A DNA stretch of 36,533 nt from Patescibacteria group bacterium. Its GTDB lineage: Bacteria > Patescibacteriota > Gracilibacteria > UBA1369. The notes under the pieces are model-generated. The model did no database searches. It was not told where the DNA came from and was given only the letters and a program-made list of their open reading frames with translations. Shown here piece after piece: positions 33,822 to 36,533 of the stretch (its first letter is position 1; each line of letters begins with the position of its first letter). The stretch covers positions 1-36,533 of the forward strand of contig JAHJEW010000098.1 of NCBI GenBank assembly GCA_018825335.1. The letters are read 5' to 3'. The position numbers and the translations under genes were made by a program.

Positions 33822-34082
33822 ATGGCTACAATTTCTTTTAAGGCCGACGATAGTTTTAAGAAAAAACTTGATGCTCTTGCGGAGAAAAAGGGCATTAATA
33901 CTTCCGCTTTTATCAAGCTGATTCTTACTAAAGAGGTCGGCTGTGAGCTTGCAGAGATGACTGAAAACGGGTTAACGGTTGCGGAGGAGCTGGAAATTTT
34001 GGACTCTGTGAAAAACGACAAGGTTCTTGGACCTTTCTCAAATACCAATGATCTATTGAATGCTTTGAAAGATTCAAAATGA
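33822..34082 (+). CDS. RelB/DinJ-type antitoxin (ribbon-helix-helix)
   Basis: This is an 86-aa protein. Its N-terminal 40 residues look like a ribbon-helix-helix DNA-binding domain ('MATISFKADDSFKKKLDALAEKKGINTSAFIKLIL'). The C-terminal half is acidic and would wrap the toxin, as in RelB/DinJ proteins. I prefer ATG 33822 to the upstream ATG 33795 because the longer form would begin inside the operator-like repeat and add nine residues before the beta strand that normally starts the domain. The stop overlaps the toxin start by 4 bases (ATGA), the usual coupling for this kind of module. Confidence 0.82.
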   Translation: MATISFKADDSFKKKLDALAEKKGINTSAFIKLILTKEVGCELAEMTENGLTVAEELEILDSVKNDKVLGPFSNTNDLLNALKDSK

Positions 34083-34336
34083 GGATTTTTTTCACGTCGG
34101 GCTTTCAGAAAAAATTTATTAAGCTGCCACTGAATATTCAGGAGCAATTTGGCGTCAGAATTGATCTTTTTATAGAGGACTCATCGCATCCATCCCTAAA
34201 GGTTCATCCACTGAAGGGAAATCTGGCGGGACTAAGGGCTTTTTCGGTTAGCGGTGATTGTCGTGTAATTTATCGTTTATTGGATCGCGATAGTATTGAG
34301 CTAATAAGCATTGGCACACATAGTCAGATTTATTGA
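34079..34336 (+). CDS. RelE/YafQ-family toxin (mRNA interferase)
   Basis: This 85-aa protein has the small RelE/ParE fold pattern: an N-terminal strand and basic helix ('FFTSGFQKKFIKLPLNIQEQF'), then 'HPSLKVHPLKGNLAGLRAFSVSGDCRVIYRLLDRDSIELISIGTHSQIY'. The late Arg/Tyr and the His in GTHSQIY sit where YafQ/RelE toxins have their RNA-cleaving residues. It is probably a ribosome-dependent mRNA endonuclease, although ParE-type gyrase poisons share the fold. It is translationally coupled to the antitoxin. The pair sits between two GC-rich insertions and could help stabilise this accessory zone. Confidence 0.85.
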   Translation: MRIFFTSGFQKKFIKLPLNIQEQFGVRIDLFIEDSSHPSLKVHPLKGNLAGLRAFSVSGDCRVIYRLLDRDSIELISIGTHSQIY

Positions 34337-34540
34337 TAGGTTTTAATGGCCCGGGCCAAGTACACCAATGGTGGCAAGCCATAAAACGGTTGTCGTTCGG
34401 CGAATTTTCAGTTTTGATTTCGTTTGACTTTTGCGCCCTATTCTTGTAATGCTATCTATCCGTCACTATTGTGGCGACGATTTTTCGCGGGTCGAAGGGT
34501 CGTTGCCCGGTGGCAGCGATCTTTGATAGCCCGCATTTTG

Positions 34541-34558
34541 GGGCCGCCAAGGCGGCCC
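34541..34558 (+). promoter_or_regulatory. Leader palindrome before the 186-aa lipoprotein gene
   Basis: GGGCCGCCAAGGCGGCCC is a perfect stem-loop 12 bases before the start codon, directly followed by ATTGGAGGTAGT with a strong GGAGG SD. The identical 18-mer, in the same orientation relative to the gene, lies inside the first codons of the 276-aa lipoprotein gene (26599-26616, minus strand). Upstream, 34337-34540 holds a TTGACT (34424-34429) without a convincing -10 partner and nothing else I can name. Confidence 0.55.
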
Positions 34559-34570
34559 ATTGGAGGTAGT

Positions 34571-35131
34571 ATGTTTCGTTTTTCCCATTTGTTTCGGGTC
34601 GCGTTGGCGACCCTTGCCCTGTGCCTTCTGGGCACAGGGTGCGCGGACGCCACGCCGGTCGCGAAGGCGCCGGCGGTCGCGCCGCCGACGCCCCCCGTGA
34701 AGACGGAGGGCAGGCCTGCATTACCACCCGCCCCCGCGGTCGTGCTGGCGCAGGTCAAGTCATCACCGGGCAACATGCCCGATGACATATACTCGGACAC
34801 GCTGATCCGGGTGGTGGCGTGGGCAGCTGTCGGCCCGCAGAACCTGCAGGTCGATGCGGTCACCGACCTGCCGTTGGGCGGCACAATCGTGCTGCTCAGC
34901 GAGGATCCGAACGTCGTCCTCACAACGGACGACGTCAAGCTGGCGGAGGGGCCGATGCGCCTCCGCCAGACCCAGAGCGGGGTTCAGGCGATCCTGAACC
35001 CCACCGAGGCGGAGCTGAAGAAGCTCCGCGGTGGCGAGCGGTTGCCGCTCGTCTTCCTTTTGGGAGACACCCTCTCCCCCATGGGGGAGAAGAAGTTCCC
35101 CCTCCACGTGGGGCTTGCGCGGCTGGACTGA
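34571..35131 (+). CDS. GC-rich exported lipoprotein, function unknown
   Basis: This 186-aa protein has a lipoprotein signal peptide (basic start, core VALATLALCLLGTGC, lipidated Cys24). An Ala/Pro-rich linker (about residues 25-58) precedes a compact domain of about 125 aa with beta-strand character ('DTLIRVVAWAAVGPQNLQVDAVTDLPLGGTIVLLSEDPNVVL'). I do not recognise the domain. The start at 34571 is fixed by GGAGG 8 bases upstream and by the signal peptide. Codon use is GC-rich, as in the 25.7-32 kb island and unlike the toxin-antitoxin genes before it and rnhB after it. It therefore looks like a separate insertion of the same kind of DNA. A long stem-loop follows the stop. Confidence 0.82.
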   Translation: MFRFSHLFRVALATLALCLLGTGCADATPVAKAPAVAPPTPPVKTEGRPALPPAPAVVLAQVKSSPGNMPDDIYSDTLIRVVAWAAVGPQNLQVDAVTDLPLGGTIVLLSEDPNVVLTTDDVKLAEGPMRLRQTQSGVQAILNPTEAELKKLRGGERLPLVFLLGDTLSPMGEKKFPLHVGLARLD

Positions 35132-35161
35132 GAAGTCCGGCCGCCGCCCCGCGACTGGAAA

Positions 35162-35189
35162 GGGGCGGCGTGCTTACGCACGCCGCCCC
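35162..35189 (+). terminator. 12-bp perfect stem-loop after the 186-aa lipoprotein gene
   Basis: GGGGCGGCGTGC (35162-35173) pairs perfectly with 35178-35189 around TTAC. No T-run follows. It resembles the T-less hairpin after the 276-aa lipoprotein gene (25740-25772). Confidence 0.55.
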
Positions 35190-35229
35190 CATGATTGCGA
35201 TTCATCACACAAAAAAAATGCGGGCTATC

Positions 35230-35892
35230 TTATCCAAACATTTCCGTTTGTCTGCTTAAGCGTGCAACCGGCTCGTACGTCCTGCGGTGAATTTCGCATA
35301 TCCCGTGCTCTTTTATGCCTTTCTGGTGCCTTTTTGTGCCGTACCCCATATTTTCATCGAAACCATAAAGTGGGAATTTTTTTGCGTATTTTTTCATTAT
35401 TTTGTCTCTTTCTACTTTTGCAATTATTGACGCGCAGGCTACTATTTTTACTTTTTCATCGCCCTTAATTACGCTCACATACGGGATTGGCATGTTGAAT
35501 TTGTCGCGACCGTCAATTATGAGCAGGTCGGGGGGCCGACGGGATTTGTCTTTTTTCAATGCTTCAAGCGCACGGGTGAATGCGCGGTTTGTGGCTTTTA
35601 TCAGCCCCAATTCATCAATCTCTTCGTGCGTGGCCGATCCAACACCAAAAAATACCTTTGTTTTTAATTTTCTGTAAATTTCCTCGCGTTTTTCCGCCGT
35701 CAGAGCTTTCGAATTTTTCAGTCCTTTAATGCGCAGATCTTTTCCCCTGAAAACGACCACCGCGGCCACTACCGGCCCCGCCCAAGGACCGCGGCCAGCC
35801 TCGTCCATCCCGCAAAAGACACGGCTCCCACCGATGTCCGGCCGCTTTACAATCGCTTCCTCCAGCACCTTTTTTATCGACAAAAAAGCCAT
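35230..35892 (-). CDS. rnhB: Ribonuclease HII
   Basis: RNase HII removes ribonucleotides and RNA from RNA-DNA hybrids. The 220-aa protein has the N-terminal active-site block CGMDEAGRGPWAGPV (Asp30, Glu31), the second acidic site in LLIIDGRDKF, and the late 'VACASIIAKVERDKIM' and 'MGYGTKRH' blocks. The common DSKxL is replaced by NSKAL. It follows rplS on the same strand, the common rplS-rnhB order. The first ATG (35892) lies inside a terminator-like hairpin, and the conserved domain starts about 25 residues later, so a downstream non-ATG start is possible. Confidence 0.95.
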   Translation of the reverse strand: MAFLSIKKVLEEAIVKRPDIGGSRVFCGMDEAGRGPWAGPVVAAVVVFRGKDLRIKGLKNSKALTAEKREEIYRKLKTKVFFGVGSATHEEIDELGLIKATNRAFTRALEALKKDKSRRPPDLLIIDGRDKFNMPIPYVSVIKGDEKVKIVACASIIAKVERDKIMKKYAKKFPLYGFDENMGYGTKRHQKGIKEHGICEIHRRTYEPVARLSRQTEMFG

Positions 35893-35913
35893 AGGTTCAT
35901 ACTATGGCTTTTT
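35883..35913. terminator. Bidirectional terminator-like hairpin between rplS and rnhB
   Basis: AAAAAGCCATAG (35883-35894) pairs perfectly with CTATGGCTTTTT (35902-35913) around 7 bases. On each strand the stem ends in a T-run. On the minus strand the rnhB ATG (35890-35892) lies within the 3' arm. Confidence 0.6.
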
Positions 35914-35953
35914 GAGGGTTGGTACTAGATTGATATGCGCTGAGGACTGTGTT

Positions 35954-36499
35954 CTACTCTTCTTTCGCCGGTTCTTCGGGGGCCTTTGCGGGAGCTTCTT
36001 CAGCGGCTGCGACGGGTGCTTCTTCCACAGTCGCACCGCCCGCCTCTGCGGTTACCACCTCTTCTGCTTCTGATCCGGCCTCCTCTACAGCTTCCTCTTC
36101 CTCGTGCATGCCTTTCTTTTTCCTATGTGTCTCATCTTTTTCTGTAAGTCCGAGTTTGGCGCTTAATCGCTTGGACATTCCCGACGCGCCTCTGATGAAA
36201 TTAAGCTTTGCCCTGCGAATGCCGAATGTTTTCTTAACTTCTATTTTTGCAATGAGCGGTGAATTGACGGGGAAAATCTTTTCCACAGCAATCCCCTGCA
36301 CCACCTTGCGCACAGTGAACGTTTTACTTGCCACGTGCCCGGAGTTCAATCCTACAACCATACCTTCAAAAACCTGGATTCTTTCTTTTTCCCCCTCCTT
36401 GATTTTCTGATGTACGCGCACCTGGTATCCCGGTCTTAAAACCGGCATTTTCTTGTTTATAAACTTTTTTTCGATTTCCTGAATCAGTAAATTAGACAT
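35954..36499 (-). CDS. rplS: Ribosomal protein L19 with long acidic tail
   Basis: L19 is a 50S protein at the subunit interface. The N-terminal 115 residues match the family: 'RPGYQVRVHQKIKEGEKERIQVFEGMVVG', 'FTVRKVVQGIAVEKIFPVNSPLIAKIEV', 'RRAKLNFIRG'. About 65 further residues are Glu/Ala-rich ('HEEEEAVEEAGSEAEEVVTAEAG...'), well beyond the usual 115-120 aa. I chose ATG 36499 (MSNLLIQEIEKK) over an in-frame TTG at 36520 because the conserved helix starts there. There is no SD; the ATG is preceded by an A-run. The gene heads the minus-strand unit with rnhB. Confidence 0.95.
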   Translation of the reverse strand: MSNLLIQEIEKKFINKKMPVLRPGYQVRVHQKIKEGEKERIQVFEGMVVGLNSGHVASKTFTVRKVVQGIAVEKIFPVNSPLIAKIEVKKTFGIRRAKLNFIRGASGMSKRLSAKLGLTEKDETHRKKKGMHEEEEAVEEAGSEAEEVVTAEAGGATVEEAPVAAAEEAPAKAPEEPAKEE

Positions 36500-36533
36500 G
36501 TTTTTTTTGATTAAAGCCAAGCCATATTATGGA

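Noticed and set aside
25674..35189. Prophage or conjugative element
   Set aside because: No integrase, terminase, capsid, relaxase or replication gene is present.
1..36533. Alternative genetic code (UGA = Gly) as in Gracilibacteria/SR1
   Set aside because: UGA closes several genes at the expected place, for example the M23-SLH protein, clpC and rmuC.

Overview
The window reads as a piece of a small-genome bacterial chromosome, most likely a Candidate Phyla Radiation (Patescibacteria) member. A Peregrinibacteria-like lineage is my best guess, but that is inference from gene content and not a computed placement. The evidence is moderate-to-low GC host genes that are tightly packed and mostly lack a Shine-Dalgarno (SD) sequence, a PH-domain protein next to ruvB, a helicase fused to a Cas4/AddB-like nuclease domain, a VKOR plus CcdA-like thiol pair, and S-layer-homology surface proteins. 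UGA is used as a stop throughout, so the UGA=Gly code of Gracilibacteria/SR1 does not apply.

Layout. 1-4.6 kb: 3' part of a secreted M23 peptidase with three SLH domains, tRNA-Arg(TCT), a PH-domain membrane protein overlapping ruvB, and a lipoprotein. 4.6-8.9 kb: clpC behind a textbook CIRCE/HrcA operator, then an S1-domain ribosomal protein with its own promoter. 8.9-15.7 kb: a convergent 889-aa SGNH-hydrolase protein, a UvrD-type helicase-nuclease and rmuC, whose promoter spacer is a perfect palindrome. 15.7-25.1 kb: a long co-directional run with infB, a dTDP-sugar set (fdtA-like, rmlB, rmlD, rmlA) interrupted by proS, a PfkB-family kinase, VKOR and a CcdA-like protein.

25.7-32.2 kb is a compositionally foreign, GC-rich island. 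It holds three minus-strand genes for exported proteins: a 276-aa lipoprotein, a 1091-aa lipoprotein with 20 cysteine-rich repeats, and a 362-aa putative beta-barrel. Related REP-like palindromes lie at both ends. 32.5-34.3 kb returns to host style with csaB (polysaccharide pyruvyl transferase) and a RelB/RelE-type toxin-antitoxin pair. 34.57-35.2 kb is a second, single-gene GC-rich cassette encoding another lipoprotein. 35.2-36.5 kb has rplS and rnhB on the minus strand.

How it fits together. The SLH protein and CsaB are two halves of one known anchoring scheme (SLH domains bind pyruvylated wall polymer), and the dTDP-sugar genes could supply the polymer. VKOR and the CcdA-like protein form a thiol-oxidation/reduction pair that could serve the disulfide-rich lipoprotein just downstream. 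The most interesting signal is that all four GC-rich genes carry strong SD sequences, leader stem-loops and export signals. They look like Myxococcota/deltaproteobacterial surface genes set into a genome that barely uses SD sequences. This could be lateral transfer (perhaps from a host or prey cell) or an assembly chimera. Both explanations are testable.
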